Below are positions 35,411-45,100 of a stretch of 64,000 bases of DNA, piece by piece. Each line of letters opens with the position of its first letter. Position 1 is the first letter of the stretch. The stretch is from Oleisolibacter albus (GTDB lineage: Bacteria > Pseudomonadota > Alphaproteobacteria > Azospirillales > Azospirillaceae): contig NZ_QGNJ01000003.1 in NCBI RefSeq assembly GCF_003336875.1, positions 186,001 to 250,000 on the forward strand, read 5' to 3'. Both the position numbers and the translations under genes were made by a program. The notes beneath the pieces are model-generated. The model worked only from the letters and a program-made list of their open reading frames with translations. It did no database searches and had not been told where the DNA came from.

Positions 35411-36259
35411 ATGAGTGAACGCGGCCGGTTGTCCCAGGACCAGACCTCGCCCCTGATGCAGCTCGACCCGGTCTGGGCCCGCCTGCGCCGGGAAGCGGAA
35501 GAGGCGGTGCGGCAGGAGCCGATGCTGGCCACGTTGCTCTATGGTGCCATCCTCAGCCGCGGGTCGCTGGAAGAGGCGGTGATCCACCGCATCGCCGCCC
35601 GGCTCGATCACCCCGACCTGCCCGGCGACCTGCTGGTGCAGGCCTTTGTCCAGTCCCTGGCCGGTGACCCCGGTATCGGCGAGGCCATGCGCGCCGACAT
35701 CAGCGCCGTCTATGACCGCGACCCTGCCTGCACCCGCTATCTGGAGCCGGTGCTGTTCTTCAAGGGCTTCCACGCGCTGCAGACCCATCGTCTGGCCCAT
35801 CAGCTCTGGCAGGCCGGCCGCCGCGACATGGCCTATTACCTGCAAAGCCGCGCCTCGGTGGTGTTCGCCATCGACATCCACCCTGCCGCCCGCTTCGGCC
35901 GCGGCGTGATGATCGACCATGGCACCGGCGTCGTCGTCGGCGAGACCGCTGTCGTGGGCGATGGGGTTTCCATGCTGCACGGGGCCAATCTGGGCGGCAA
36001 CGGCAAGGAGACGGGTGACCGCCATCCCAAGGTCGGCTCCAACGTGCTGATCGGCGCCTATGCCAAGATCCTGGGCAATATCCAGGTGGGCAGCGGCTCG
36101 CGCATCGCTGCCGGCTCGGTGGTGCTGAAGCCGGTGCCGCCCTGCGTCACCGTGGCCGGGGTGCCGGCCCGCATCGTCGGTCAGGCCGGCTGTGCCGACC
36201 CGGCCCGCAGCATGGACCATCTGTTCGGGGATTTCCTGGACGCCGGCGCCGACATCTGA
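35411..36259 (+). CDS. cysE: Serine O-acetyltransferase
   Basis: The 282-residue protein starts at an ATG with GGAG 6 bp upstream. An N-terminal helical domain (1-145) is followed by a left-handed beta-helix of hexapeptide repeats from about 150. IDIHPAARFGRGVMIDHGTG contains the catalytic His and Asp of CysE. ANLGGNGKETGDRHPKVG and the C-terminal VAGVPARIVG are also diagnostic. It makes O-acetylserine from serine and acetyl-CoA, the entry step of cysteine synthesis, and its tail usually docks with cysteine synthase. It is 71 bp upstream of purT. Confidence 0.95.
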   Translation: MSERGRLSQDQTSPLMQLDPVWARLRREAEEAVRQEPMLATLLYGAILSRGSLEEAVIHRIAARLDHPDLPGDLLVQAFVQSLAGDPGIGEAMRADISAVYDRDPACTRYLEPVLFFKGFHALQTHRLAHQLWQAGRRDMAYYLQSRASVVFAIDIHPAARFGRGVMIDHGTGVVVGETAVVGDGVSMLHGANLGGNGKETGDRHPKVGSNVLIGAYAKILGNIQVGSGSRIAAGSVVLKPVPPCVTVAGVPARIVGQAGCADPARSMDHLFGDFLDAGADI

Positions 36260-36330
36260 CAAACAGCGGCGCGAGGTCCCGCCGCCACCGGGTTCGGACA
36301 GGGCGGGTGCAGACAGGGGAAGCCGCCATC

Positions 36331-37506
36331 ATGACCGTCACCGCCAAGATCCTGCTGCTCGGCTCCGGCGAGCTGGGCAAGGAGTTCGTCATTTCGGCCA
36401 AGCGCCTGGGCTGCCATGTCGTGGCCTGCGACAGCTATGCCGGGGCGCCGGCCATGCAGGTGGCCGACGCCTGCGAGGTCTTCCCCATGCTCGATGCCGG
36501 GCTGCTGCGCACCGCCATCGAGCGGCACAAGCCGGACTTCATCGTGCCGGAGGTGGAGGCCATCCGCACCGAGGTGCTGCAGGAGATGGAGGAGCGGGGC
36601 TACACCGTCGTGCCCTCTGCCCGCGCCACGGTCATGACCATGAACCGCGACCGCATCCGTGAGGTGGCGGCCACCGAGCTGGGCCTGCGCACCTCGCGCT
36701 ACCGCTATGCCGAAAGCCTGGAGCAGGTGCGGGCCGCCGTGGCCCATACCGGCCTGCCCTGTGTCATCAAGCCGGTCATGTCCTCCTCCGGCAAGGGCCA
36801 GAGCACGGTCCGGGACGAGGCCGGGCTGGAGGCGGCCTGGGACTATGCCGTGGCCAACATGCGCGGTGACCGCCGCAAGGTCATCGTCGAGGAATTCATC
36901 GCCTTCGATTACGAGATCACCCTGCTGACCGTGCGCGGCCGCGACGGCGTGGTGTTCTGCCCGCCCATCGGGCATCGGCAGGAGCGCGGGGATTATCAGG
37001 AATCCTGGCAGCCCGTCCCCATGGCGCCGGCCCTGCTGGCCCAGGCCGAGGATATGGCGCGCAAGGTTGTCGACAATCTGGGCGGCTACGGCATTTTCGG
37101 CGTGGAGTTCTTCGTCACCCGTGACGCCGTGATCTTCTCCGAACTGTCGCCGCGCCCCCATGACACCGGCATGGTGACGCTGCGGTCCCAGACCCTGTCG
37201 GAGTTCGACCTGCACGCCCGCGCCATCCTGGGGCTGCCGATTCCCGCGATCGCCGTGCCCCAGCCGACCGCTTCGGCCGTGATCCTGGCCGACCGGGGAT
37301 CGGAGCGGTTCCGCATCACCGGTCTGGCCGAGGCCCTGTCCGTCGGTCGGCCGGAGCAGGAGGTGGATGTGCGTCTGTTCGGCAAGCCGGCCACACGCCC
37401 CTACCGCCGCATGGGCGTGGCCCTGGCCAAGGGTGCCAACACCGACGAGGCCCGCGCCACGGCCCGCGAGGCCGCCGCCCGTATCCGCATCCAGTATGAG
37501 GATTGA
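36331..37506 (+). CDS. purT: Formate-dependent phosphoribosylglycinamide formyltransferase
   Basis: The 391-residue protein, close to the family's 392, is a PurT ATP-grasp enzyme: it uses formate and ATP to formylate glycinamide ribonucleotide in purine synthesis. ILLLGSGELGKEFVISAKRL (N-terminal), IVPEVEAIRTEVL, CVIKPVMSSSGKGQS (ATP-binding), VIVEEFIAFDYEITLLTVR and VIFSELSPRPHDTGMVTL are all characteristic. ATG 36331 has GGGGAAG about 9 bp upstream; an in-frame GTG at 36307 is less likely. No terminator is obvious in the 204 bp before the convergent SDR gene. Confidence 0.96.
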   Translation: MTVTAKILLLGSGELGKEFVISAKRLGCHVVACDSYAGAPAMQVADACEVFPMLDAGLLRTAIERHKPDFIVPEVEAIRTEVLQEMEERGYTVVPSARATVMTMNRDRIREVAATELGLRTSRYRYAESLEQVRAAVAHTGLPCVIKPVMSSSGKGQSTVRDEAGLEAAWDYAVANMRGDRRKVIVEEFIAFDYEITLLTVRGRDGVVFCPPIGHRQERGDYQESWQPVPMAPALLAQAEDMARKVVDNLGGYGIFGVEFFVTRDAVIFSELSPRPHDTGMVTLRSQTLSEFDLHARAILGLPIPAIAVPQPTASAVILADRGSERFRITGLAEALSVGRPEQEVDVRLFGKPATRPYRRMGVALAKGANTDEARATAREAAARIRIQYED

Positions 37507-37710
37507 GGCGTCGACCAGGGTGATGACTCGGGGAGGGGATGATGGCTCGGTGTGAGCAGGCCCGGTCCCGAGGTCCAGTCGATTCGGTTCGCGTGCGGGG
37601 AGGTGCTGACCATCTGGTGTGCCGGCGGCTTGTGCCGCTTCCTGATGGACGCGATCCGGGCGTCGGCACCCGGCCTCCGACGGACCCGGGACCGCCCCAA
37701 TGAGGAAGGC

Positions 37711-38604
37711 TCAGGCCCCGAAATAGCCCGTCTGCCCGATATCGTCGATGAGGCCGATCTCGCGGGGCGACCAGTTCAGGTGCGCGCGGGTGCGTGCGCT
37801 GGATGTCGGGCAGTCAAGGCCGGCGAACCGGCTGAACCAGCCGAAATGATCTGCTGCCGCAACCGGTGCGATGGACACCACCGGCAGATCCAATTGCCGC
37901 CCGATGGCCTCGGCGATCCGGCGCATGGGAACGCCCTCTTCGGCAATGGCATGGAAGGGGCCGCCCCGGGCACCCGCCTCCAGCGCCAGACGGTACAGTC
38001 GCGCCGCATCCCGGCGGTGGACCGCCGGCCAGCGGTTCTCGCCGTCGCCGATATAAGCCGAGACGCCGGTGCGCCGGGCGATGTCATGGAGGATGCGGGC
38101 GAAGCCGTGATCGCCGACGCCATGGGTGGAGGGCGGCAGGCGGACGACCCCGACGCGGACATTGTGGGCCGCGAGATCCGCCGCGGCGACCTCGGACAGG
38201 CGGGGCAGGGACTCGGAGGGCGGCCGGTGGGGATCCTCCTCGTCGGCCACAGGCCCGCGGGCCTGGAGGGTTGCCCCCGTTGTCACCAGCAGCGGCCGGT
38301 CCGAACCGGAGAGGACTTCGCCCATAGCCAGGATCGCCGCCCAATCCTGCTGGCAGTTGGCGGCATAGCGGGAGAAGTCATGGTTGAAGGCGGTATGGAT
38401 GACCCCGTCGGCCAGGGCGGCGCCGCGCCGCAGGCTGTCGAGATCCTCCAGACTGCCACGGTGGACAGCGGCACCGGCGGCGGTCAGCACGGCGGCCTTG
38501 GCCTCCGTGCGGGCAAGCCCCAGGACCTGGTGGCCGGTGGCGATCAGCTCCTGCACGATGGCGGAGCCGACGAACCCTGTGGCACCGGTGACAAAGACGC
38601 GCAT
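37711..38604 (-). CDS. NAD-dependent epimerase/reductase (extended SDR)
   Basis: The 297-residue protein starts at ATG 38604 with AGAGG 6 bp upstream. The Rossmann signature is GATGFVG (7-13). VIHTAFNHDF and a long sugar- or flavonoid-binding type C-terminus follow. The usual YxxxK catalytic motif is not evident, and the TTGATL stretch at the expected Ser position suggests an atypical member (NmrA or SDR-a5 type). It is transcribed away from an XRE regulator with a 101-bp shared promoter region, a common arrangement for a reductase controlled by that regulator. The substrate is unknown. Confidence 0.85.
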   Translation of the reverse strand: MRVFVTGATGFVGSAIVQELIATGHQVLGLARTEAKAAVLTAAGAAVHRGSLEDLDSLRRGAALADGVIHTAFNHDFSRYAANCQQDWAAILAMGEVLSGSDRPLLVTTGATLQARGPVADEEDPHRPPSESLPRLSEVAAADLAAHNVRVGVVRLPPSTHGVGDHGFARILHDIARRTGVSAYIGDGENRWPAVHRRDAARLYRLALEAGARGGPFHAIAEEGVPMRRIAEAIGRQLDLPVVSIAPVAAADHFGWFSRFAGLDCPTSSARTRAHLNWSPREIGLIDDIGQTGYFGA

Positions 38605-38705
38605 GACGAACCTCTGGAAGGAAGGGGGCGACTTCCACTGTTCGTGCACGCACTATCCTAGTAAAGTAGTGATGTTATCATGGTATAGAAAACAACAGGA
38701 TCGGC
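38605..38705. promoter_or_regulatory. Shared promoter region of SDR gene and XRE regulator
   Basis: 101 bp between divergent starts. The 38651-38690 part is AT-rich against its surroundings, and contains loosely symmetrical CTAT...ATAG arms around GATGTTATC. It probably holds both promoters and the regulator's operator. No exact consensus is recognised. Confidence 0.45.
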
Positions 38706-39533
38706 ATGTCGGCGACAGTAGAGAACTGGCTGGGCAGTTTCCTGAAGGACCGCCGGACGAGGCTGGACCCGGTCGCCTTCGGATTCCCCGCTGGTCGGCG
38801 GCGCACACCCGGCCTGCGCCGGGAGGAGGTGGCCCAGCGCGCCAATATCAGCGCCACCTGGTACACCTGGCTCGAACAGGGTCGTGGCGGTTCGCCCTCG
38901 GCCGATGTGCTGGATCGCATCGCGCGGGCGTTGATGCTGACCGATGCGGAGCGGGAGCATCTGTTCCTGCTCGGGCTGGGCCGCCCGCCAGAGGTCCGCT
39001 GTTCCGTGGGTGAGGATGTGACGCCGCGCCTGCAGCGCGTCTTGGATGCCCTGAACCCCAACCCGGCTCTGATCAAGACCGTGACCTGGGATGTGGTGGC
39101 CTGGAACCGGGCGGCCGCGGCAGTCCTGACCGACTATGGCACCCTGCCACCTGGGCGGCGCAACATTCTGCGGCAGATCTTCTGCGATTCCCGCGTGCGG
39201 GCTGCCCAGTTCGATTGGGAAAGCGTGGCGCGTTTTGTCGTCGGCGCCTTCCGCGCCGACGCTGCCCGTGCCGACGCCACCCATGCAGGAGCCGAGGTGC
39301 AGAGTCTGATCGCGGACCTGTCACGGCAGAGCCCGGACTTCGCCCGCTTGTGGGCGTCCAACGATGTCCGCAACTTCGGTGAAGGCACGAAGCATCTCCA
39401 CCACCCGCAACTGGGGAATCTGGCCCTGGAATATTCCGCCTTCGCCGTTGATGGACGGCCGGATCTGATGATGCTGGTCTATATCCCGGCAGCGCCCGAC
39501 GATGCCGCCAAGATCCGCGCGCTCATCGCGTGA
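38706..39533 (+). CDS. XRE-family regulator with MmyB-like ligand-binding domain
   Basis: The 275-residue protein has an N-terminal helix-turn-helix (about 10-80). RRRTPGLRREEVAQRANIS is the lead typical of actinobacterial and proteobacterial MmyB-type regulators, followed by WYTWLEQGRGGSPSADVLDR. A PAS-like C-terminal domain (about 105-275) carries TWDVVAWNRAAAAVL, NILRQIFCD and HHPQLGNLALEYSAF, the MmyB ligand-binding pattern. It probably controls the divergent SDR gene. The ligand is unknown; some relatives bind fatty acids. Confidence 0.92.
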   Translation: MSATVENWLGSFLKDRRTRLDPVAFGFPAGRRRTPGLRREEVAQRANISATWYTWLEQGRGGSPSADVLDRIARALMLTDAEREHLFLLGLGRPPEVRCSVGEDVTPRLQRVLDALNPNPALIKTVTWDVVAWNRAAAAVLTDYGTLPPGRRNILRQIFCDSRVRAAQFDWESVARFVVGAFRADAARADATHAGAEVQSLIADLSRQSPDFARLWASNDVRNFGEGTKHLHHPQLGNLALEYSAFAVDGRPDLMMLVYIPAAPDDAAKIRALIA

Positions 39534-39747
39534 TGCGCGGACAACCATGCGTCAGTCGCAGACAGGACCCAGCGGGTCGCATTCTGGACCAACTCTTCAA
39601 TGCCAGCGAATTTCGGAGAATGTCGGATGGAACCCGGAGGTCGCGGCACCATACCGGTGCCGCGGAACCCGGGAGGTGAGGGCCGTGCCGATTTCGGCTC
39701 CGACCCGACCACTGCACCTTCCCGGGCGTTTGCTCCCTAAACTCAGG

Positions 39748-39768
39748 AGCCGCTTAAGAGCGGCTTTT
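39748..39768 (+). terminator. Intrinsic terminator after the XRE regulator
   Basis: AGCCGCT (39748-39754) pairs with AGCGGCT (39759-39765) around the loop TAAG, followed by TTT. It lies about 215 bp beyond the regulator stop and insulates the MFS leader. Confidence 0.75.
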
Positions 39769-39908
39769 CTGGATGGCCTGATCCTATGCCAAGCCGTGCC
39801 GGTTTGCCACAGGAATAATTGCTACGCGTTTTCTGCATTCCCACGGTAATTCGCATACCGGATTTATGAAAGGGCGCCCGACGTGCCGGGCGGGCAGCAT
39901 CCATGCAA

Positions 39909-39952
39909 GCTCTGCGCTTCCCGCAGAGCATTCTCATTTCTTAATGCAGAGC
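39909..39952 (+). promoter_or_regulatory. Leader with alternative hairpins upstream of the MFS gene
   Basis: GCTCTGCG (39909-39916) forms a perfect 8-bp hairpin with CGCAGAGC (39922-39929), followed by ATTCTCATTTCTT. A second copy of GCAGAGC lies at 39946-39952, abutting the AGGA before the start codon at 39957. The first arm could pair with either copy, and the second pairing would bury the ribosome-binding region. This is a possible translational or attenuation switch. Confidence 0.4.
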
Positions 39953-39956
39953 AGGA

Positions 39957-41207
39957 ATGGCACCGGAACAGGGCGGGATGATGGGCGTACAGCAGCAAGG
40001 CGAGGCCGGCCCGATGATCGAGGCCGGGACGGCCGGTTTCCGCCGCATCACGCTGGCCGTGGCCGCAGCCGGCTTCTCCACCTTCGCGCTGCTGTACCAT
40101 GTGCAGCCACTGCTGCCGCTGTTCGCACAGGAATTCGGCGTCAGTGCCGCGGCCAGCGCTTTGTCCCTATCGCTGGCCACGGGATTGCTGTCGGTCTCGC
40201 TGCTGCTGGCCGGGTCGCTGTCCGATGTCTGGGGCCGCAAACCGGTCATGGTCGCGTCACTGATGGCCTCGGCCCTGCTGACGCTGGCCTCCGCCGGTGT
40301 GTCGTCCTGGCATGCCTTCCTGCTGATGCGGGCGCTGGCCGGCATCACCCTCAGCGGACTGCCGGCCGTGGCCATGGCCTATCTGGGGGAGGAGATGCAT
40401 CCCCGGGCCATCGGTCTGGCCATGGGACTCTACATCTCCGGCACGGCGCTGGGCGGCATGGCCGGTCGGCTGGTCACCGGCGTCGTGGCCGATCATGTCC
40501 CCTGGCAGGTGGCGACCCTGGCCATCGGCATGGGCGGACTGCTGTCGGGATTGGCTTTGGCCCGCTGGCTGCCGGCTTCACGTCAGTTCCAGCCTCAGCC
40601 CTTGCGCCTGGGGCTGCTGCTGCGCGGATTGGGGGCACAGTTCCGCGATCGCGGCTTGCGCCTGTTGTTCCTGTCCGCCTTCCTGGTCATGGGCAGCTTC
40701 GTCACCGTCTATAACTATATCGGGTTCCAGCTGCTGGGGCCGCCCTTCGATCTCAGCCAGACCCAGGTCGGCCTCATCTTCAGCGCCTATCTGCTGGGCA
40801 TGGGCAGTTCGGCCTGGATCGGCAATCTGGCCGGTCGGTTGGGGCGCGGACTGATGCTGGGGGGCATGGTGCTGCTGATGCTGCTGGGAACGGTCCTGAC
40901 GCTGCTGCCCTGGCTGCCGGCGGTGGTGGCCGGCATCGCCGCCCTGACCTTCGGTTTCTTCGGTGCCCATTCCGTGGCCAGCAGTTGGGTCGGGCGTAGG
41001 GCCGGGGCGGCCAAGGCGCAAGCGTCGTCGCTCTATCTGTACTTTTATTACATGGGATCGAGTCTGGCCGGTGGGTTCGGCGGCGTCCTCTTCGGATGCT
41101 GGCACTGGACCGGTGTCGTCGGTCTGGTGCTGCTGCTGCTGCTTGCCGCGCTGATCGTCGCCGGCCACTTGCGCCGGATGGAGCGGCGCGAAGCAATAAC
41201 ACTTTGA
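39957..41207 (+). CDS. ynfM: YnfM-like MFS exporter
   Basis: The 416-residue protein has 12 predicted membrane helices and follows the E. coli YnfM/AraJ-type drug-efflux pattern closely: GFSTFALLYHVQPLLPLF in helix 1, SLSDVWGRKPVMVASL (the MFS loop 2-3 motif), MRALAGITLSGLPAVAMAYL, MGLYISGTALGGMAGRLVTG and AHSVASSWVGRRAGAAKAQA. It should export a hydrophobic compound or sugar in exchange for protons. The start could also be ATG 39978 or 39981, which have AGGGCGGG just upstream. The leader contains competing hairpins. Confidence 0.9.
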   Translation: MAPEQGGMMGVQQQGEAGPMIEAGTAGFRRITLAVAAAGFSTFALLYHVQPLLPLFAQEFGVSAAASALSLSLATGLLSVSLLLAGSLSDVWGRKPVMVASLMASALLTLASAGVSSWHAFLLMRALAGITLSGLPAVAMAYLGEEMHPRAIGLAMGLYISGTALGGMAGRLVTGVVADHVPWQVATLAIGMGGLLSGLALARWLPASRQFQPQPLRLGLLLRGLGAQFRDRGLRLLFLSAFLVMGSFVTVYNYIGFQLLGPPFDLSQTQVGLIFSAYLLGMGSSAWIGNLAGRLGRGLMLGGMVLLMLLGTVLTLLPWLPAVVAGIAALTFGFFGAHSVASSWVGRRAGAAKAQASSLYLYFYYMGSSLAGGFGGVLFGCWHWTGVVGLVLLLLLAALIVAGHLRRMERREAITL

Positions 41208-41214
41208 ATATAAA

Positions 41215-41290
41215 GAAAAAGGCCGCCCGGAGGCGGCCTGAGTTTAGGGAGGAAACGCCCAAGAAGTGCGTTACAGCACGTGTGCTGCAC
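41215..41290 (-). ncRNA. Candidate MmgR/suhB (alpha-r8) family small RNA
   Basis: On the minus strand a short transcript would carry CTTGGGCGTTTCCTCCC, an exposed anti-Shine-Dalgarno-like segment. It would end in the perfect 8-bp hairpin AGGCCGCC/GGCGGCCT (41220-41239) and TTTTTCTTT. The core and layout match my memory of the alphaproteobacterial suhB/MmgR sRNA (about 75-80 nt, Hfq-dependent, limiting polyhydroxybutyrate accumulation in Sinorhizobium). The 5' end is approximate; no conserved protein is encoded. The hairpin also lies just beyond the MFS stop and could end that mRNA. A covariance-model search would decide. Confidence 0.6.
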
Positions 41291-41294
41291 TGCA
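41283..41294. promoter_or_regulatory. Candidate PhaR/AniA operator at the sRNA promoter
   Basis: TGCTGCACTGCA has the CTGC-N3-GCA core of PhaR/AniA sites found before phasin genes. It sits at the presumed 5' end of the sRNA. Known regulation of Sinorhizobium mmgR by AniA (negative) and NtrC (positive) makes this position meaningful. The match is by eye. Confidence 0.45.
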
Positions 41295-42112
41295 AAGACT
41301 AAGGGCAGGCGCCGGGCGATGCAATAGTGATATTTTTACCGAAATATCTTGACATGCGCATTGTGCGAGCAAAAAGCCTAAAAAATAGGCCATTTCGGCG
41401 TGACGCGGCCTTTGTTGTAGTTTAATTACCTCAGACAAAGAATTATAATTTCGTATCTGCTGGAGCTTGTCTGCAAATCTGTCTCTGGTCGGCGCCGGTG
41501 CGGGGGCTGGCATGCGTCTTTCGTTTGGATCTCGCCGGCTCTTGCCTAGAATGCGGGCAGGAAGAAGGGCTGCCATCGGAAGGGGCAGGGCCGCCCCGCA
41601 GGGCACCAGCACTCGGCCGGCCGCCGATATGATCCCGCTGTTCTGGTCCTGACCGCGGACGTAATGCACCGTAAAGGCAACCCCAAGCTGACGGTAAGGT
41701 GACAAACATGACCCTAAGCTGACATGGTGGCGGGGGATGTCGCCTTGCATGGTCTTGTAAATATAGGATTATTATCTTTAATGCGACAAACGTAACGCAT
41801 TTCCAGACCCGGTCGCCTTGCCCATGTCGAGGTGGTTTCCGCAATCACGGGAATGGGTCTCCATGCGCTCATGAGAGAGCTGCAGAGCAGCCCTTTGCCG
41901 CACGATCTGCCGCTCATGGGACTGTCGCGTCGGTGACATGAGTGACAGACGCTGCGTCGGCCATACCTTGCTGTTGACCGTGTCCAAGAACCCGGCCCCT
42001 TGGGAGCCAGGAACATGCGAGCATAAAATAGGACTTTTGTCCATATGTGGCGTTCGGTGCTCGGCCTTCCGATGGCCCGCTCGGGCATGCAGGCCATGGC
42101 CTGCCGCCAAAG
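41295..42112. other. Gene-poor stretch with possible transposon-end remnant
   Basis: No frame here shows a recognisable protein. 41330-41460 is AT-rich and has a small GCCTA/TAGGC hairpin (41377-41391). At 41681-41722 two close copies of CCCwAAGCTGAC lie 29 bp apart, like the multiple terminal repeats at IS21-type element ends. The 41800-41960 part shows short clustered repeats of GTGACA and GAGTGACA type. It may be a decayed mobile-element end. Confidence 0.35.
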
Positions 42113-42163
42113 AAAAGGGCCGGGTGGCTGACCGCGGGATACCCCGCGGACGCCACCCGGCCC
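42113..42163 (-). terminator. Large bipartite hairpin terminator of the RND operon
   Basis: GGGCCGGGTGGC (42117-42128) pairs with GCCACCCGGCCC (42152-42163), 12 bp perfect. An inner 7-bp stem CCGCGGG/CCCGCGG (42132-42149) lies inside. On the minus strand it is followed by TTTTCTTT. It starts 23 bp after the RND permease stop. Confidence 0.88.
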
Positions 42164-42185
42164 GGACGTCCCCGTGGCCGGCGGA

Positions 42186-45100
42186 TTATTCGCCCGGCAC
42201 GGGGACCGGCTCCGGCGCCTTCCGGAAGCGCTGGGTGGCCCGCATGACCGCGACGTAGAAGACCGGCACGAACAGGATGGCCAGGACCGTGGCCGAGATC
42301 ATCCCGCCCATGACGCCGACACCGATGGCGTTCTGGCTTTCGGCGCCGGCCCCGTTGGCGATGGCCAGCGGCAGCACGCCCAGGATGAAGGCCAGCGACG
42401 TCATCAGGATCGGGCGCAGGCGCTGGCGGGCCGCCATCACCGTCGCCTCGACCAGATCCATCCCTTCCTCATGCAGCAGCTTGGCGAACTCCACGATCAG
42501 AATGGCGTTCTTTGCCGCCAGGCCGATGGTGGTCAGCAGGCCGACCTGGAAATAGACGTCGCTGGGCAACCCGCGCAGCGTGGCCGCCGCCACGGCGCCG
42601 ATAACGCCCAGCGGCACCACCAGCATCACCGCAAACGGGATCGACCAGCTCTCGTACAGGGCTGCCAGGCAGAGGAACACCACCAGCATGGCCAGGGCAT
42701 AGAGCGGGGCGGCCTGGGCACCGGAGGCGCGTTCCTCGTAGGACAGGCCGGTCCATTCATACCCCACGCCCGGCGGCAGCTTGGCGACCAGCTCCTCCAT
42801 CACCTGCATGGCCGTGCCGGAGCTGACGCCCGGTGCCGGTCCGCCCTGGATATTCAGCGATGGCACGCCGTTGTAGCGTTCCAGCTTGGGCGAGCCATAG
42901 GACCAGTGCGAGGTGCTGAAGGCGGAGAAGGGCACCATGCCCCCTTCGGCATTGCGTACATACCAGCGGTCGAGATCGCTGGGCAGCATGCGGAACGGTG
43001 CATCGGCCTGGACGTAGACGCGCTTCACGCGACCATTCTCGATATAGTCGTTGATGTAGGACGAGCCCCAGGCCGCCGACAGGGTGCGGTTGATGTCGGA
43101 CAGGGCCACACCCAGGGCGCGCGCCTTCTCGCGGTCGATGTCGATGCGGTATTCCGGCGTGTCCTCCAGCCCGTTGGGGCGGACACCGGCCAGACGCGGG
43201 TCCTGGGCTGCCATGCCCAGGAGCTGGTTGCGCGCGGCCACCAGCTTCTCATGGCCCAGGCCACCACGGTCCACCAGCTGCAGGTCGAAGCCGGTGGCAT
43301 TGCCCAGGCCCGGAACCGACGGCGGCAGGATGGTGAAGATCATGGCGTCACGTACACTGGCCAGGGTGCGCATGGCCCGGCCGGCGATGGCTGTGGCGCT
43401 GTGCGCGCTTCCCTTGCGCTCGGACCAGTCCTTCAGGCGGATGAAGGCCATGCCGGCATTCTGGCCGCGACCGGAGAAGCTGAAACCGTTGATGGCGAAC
43501 AGGCCTTCAACCGAGTCCTTTTCCTGGTCAAGCAAGTAGTCCTCGACCGTATAGGTGGTCTCCAGCGTGCGCTCGTTGGTGGCGCCCGGCGGCGTACTCC
43601 ACAGCACGAACAGCTGGCCGCGGTCCTCGGTCGGAAGGAAGGCCGTGGGCATCCTGGCGAACAGGAAGCCCAGACCGGCCAGGATCAGCACATAGGCGAG
43701 GCCATAGCGGCCCATGCGGGCCAGGGCGCCGCGCACACCGCGCTGGTACGCCGTGTTGCCACGATCGAAGTTGCGGTTGAACCAGCCGAAGAAGCCCCGC
43801 CGCGGCTCGTGTCCGTGGGCGCCCGGCTTCAGCAGGGTGGCGCACAGCGCCGGGGTCAGCACCAGCGCCACCAGCACCGACAGCGCCATGGCCGAGACGA
43901 TGGTGATGGAGAACTGGCGGTAGATCACACCGGCGGAGCCGCCGAAGAAGGCCATGGGCACGAACACCGCGGCCAGCACCAGGGCGATGCCCACCAGCGC
44001 ACCGGTGATCTGGTCCATGGATTTGCGCGTGGCTTCCTTGGGAGGCAGCTTCTCCTCATCCATCACGCGTTCGACGTTCTCCACCACGACGATGGCGTCA
44101 TCGACCAGCAGGCCGATGGCCAGCACCATGGCGAACATGGTCAGCACGTTGATGGTGAAACCGAAGGCCGAGAGCACACCGAAGGTGCCCAGCAGCACCA
44201 CCGGCACGGCGATGGTGGGGATCAGCGTTGCCCGGAAGTTCTGCAGGAAGACATACATCACCACGAAGACCAGGACGATGGCCTCCAGCAGCGTCTTCAC
44301 CACCTCTTCGATCGACAGCCTTACGAAGGGCGTGCTGTCATAGGGGTAGATGACCTCCAGCCCTTGCGGGAAGAAAGGCTTCAGCTCCTCGATGCGGGCC
44401 TTGACCGCGTCGGCGGTATTCAGAGCGTTGGCGCCGGTCGCCAGTTTGATGCCCAGACCGCCGGCAGGCTTGCGGTTGTAGCGGGCTTCGACGGCATAGC
44501 TTTCCTGGCCGACCTCGATACGGGCCACATCGCGCAGGCGCAGCTGCGACCCGTCGGTGTTGACGCGCAGCAGGATGTTGCCGAACTCCTCGGCCGTCTG
44601 CATGCGGGTCTGGGCCACGATGGTGGCGTTCAGCTCCTGCTTCGGCGCGGCCGGCAGGCCGCCCAGCTGGCCGGCGGAAACCTGGGAGTTTTCCGTCTCG
44701 ATGGCGCCGGTGATGTCGGTGATGGTCAGGCCGAAGCTGGTCAGCTTGTCCGGGTCCAGCCAGATGCGCATGGCATGCTGCGGGCCGAAGACGTTGACCT
44801 CGCCGACGCCGTTGACGCGGCTGATCGGGTCCTGGACGTTGGAGGCCACATAGTCGGCGATGTCGCCGCGGTTCATGCTGCCATCGGCGGAGACGAAGCC
44901 GATGATCATCAGGAAGTCGTTGGTGGACTTCGTGACGGTCAGGCCCAGCGCCTGCACTTCCTGCGGCAGCTGCGGGGTGGCCAGCTGCAGCTTGTTCTGC
45001 ACCTGCACCTGGGCGATGTCGGGATCGGCCTCCGGCTCGAAGGTCAGCGTGATGCTGACATTGCCGGCGGAGTCACTGGACGACGACATGTAGCGCAGAT

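Larger units (their letters stand above)
39534..39956. other. Intergenic region before the MFS gene
   Basis: About 420 bp without a convincing gene. It contains the terminator of the XRE gene (39748-39768), a CGCCCG/CGGGCG hairpin (39875-39892) and the switch-like repeats at 39909-39952. The MFS promoter should lie between 39769 and about 39870, which is comparatively AT-rich. Confidence 0.55.

Noticed and set aside
39870-39930. Guanidine-II (mini-ykkC) riboswitch before the MFS exporter
   Set aside because: Two small hairpins are present, but the loops do not both carry the required ACGR sequence.
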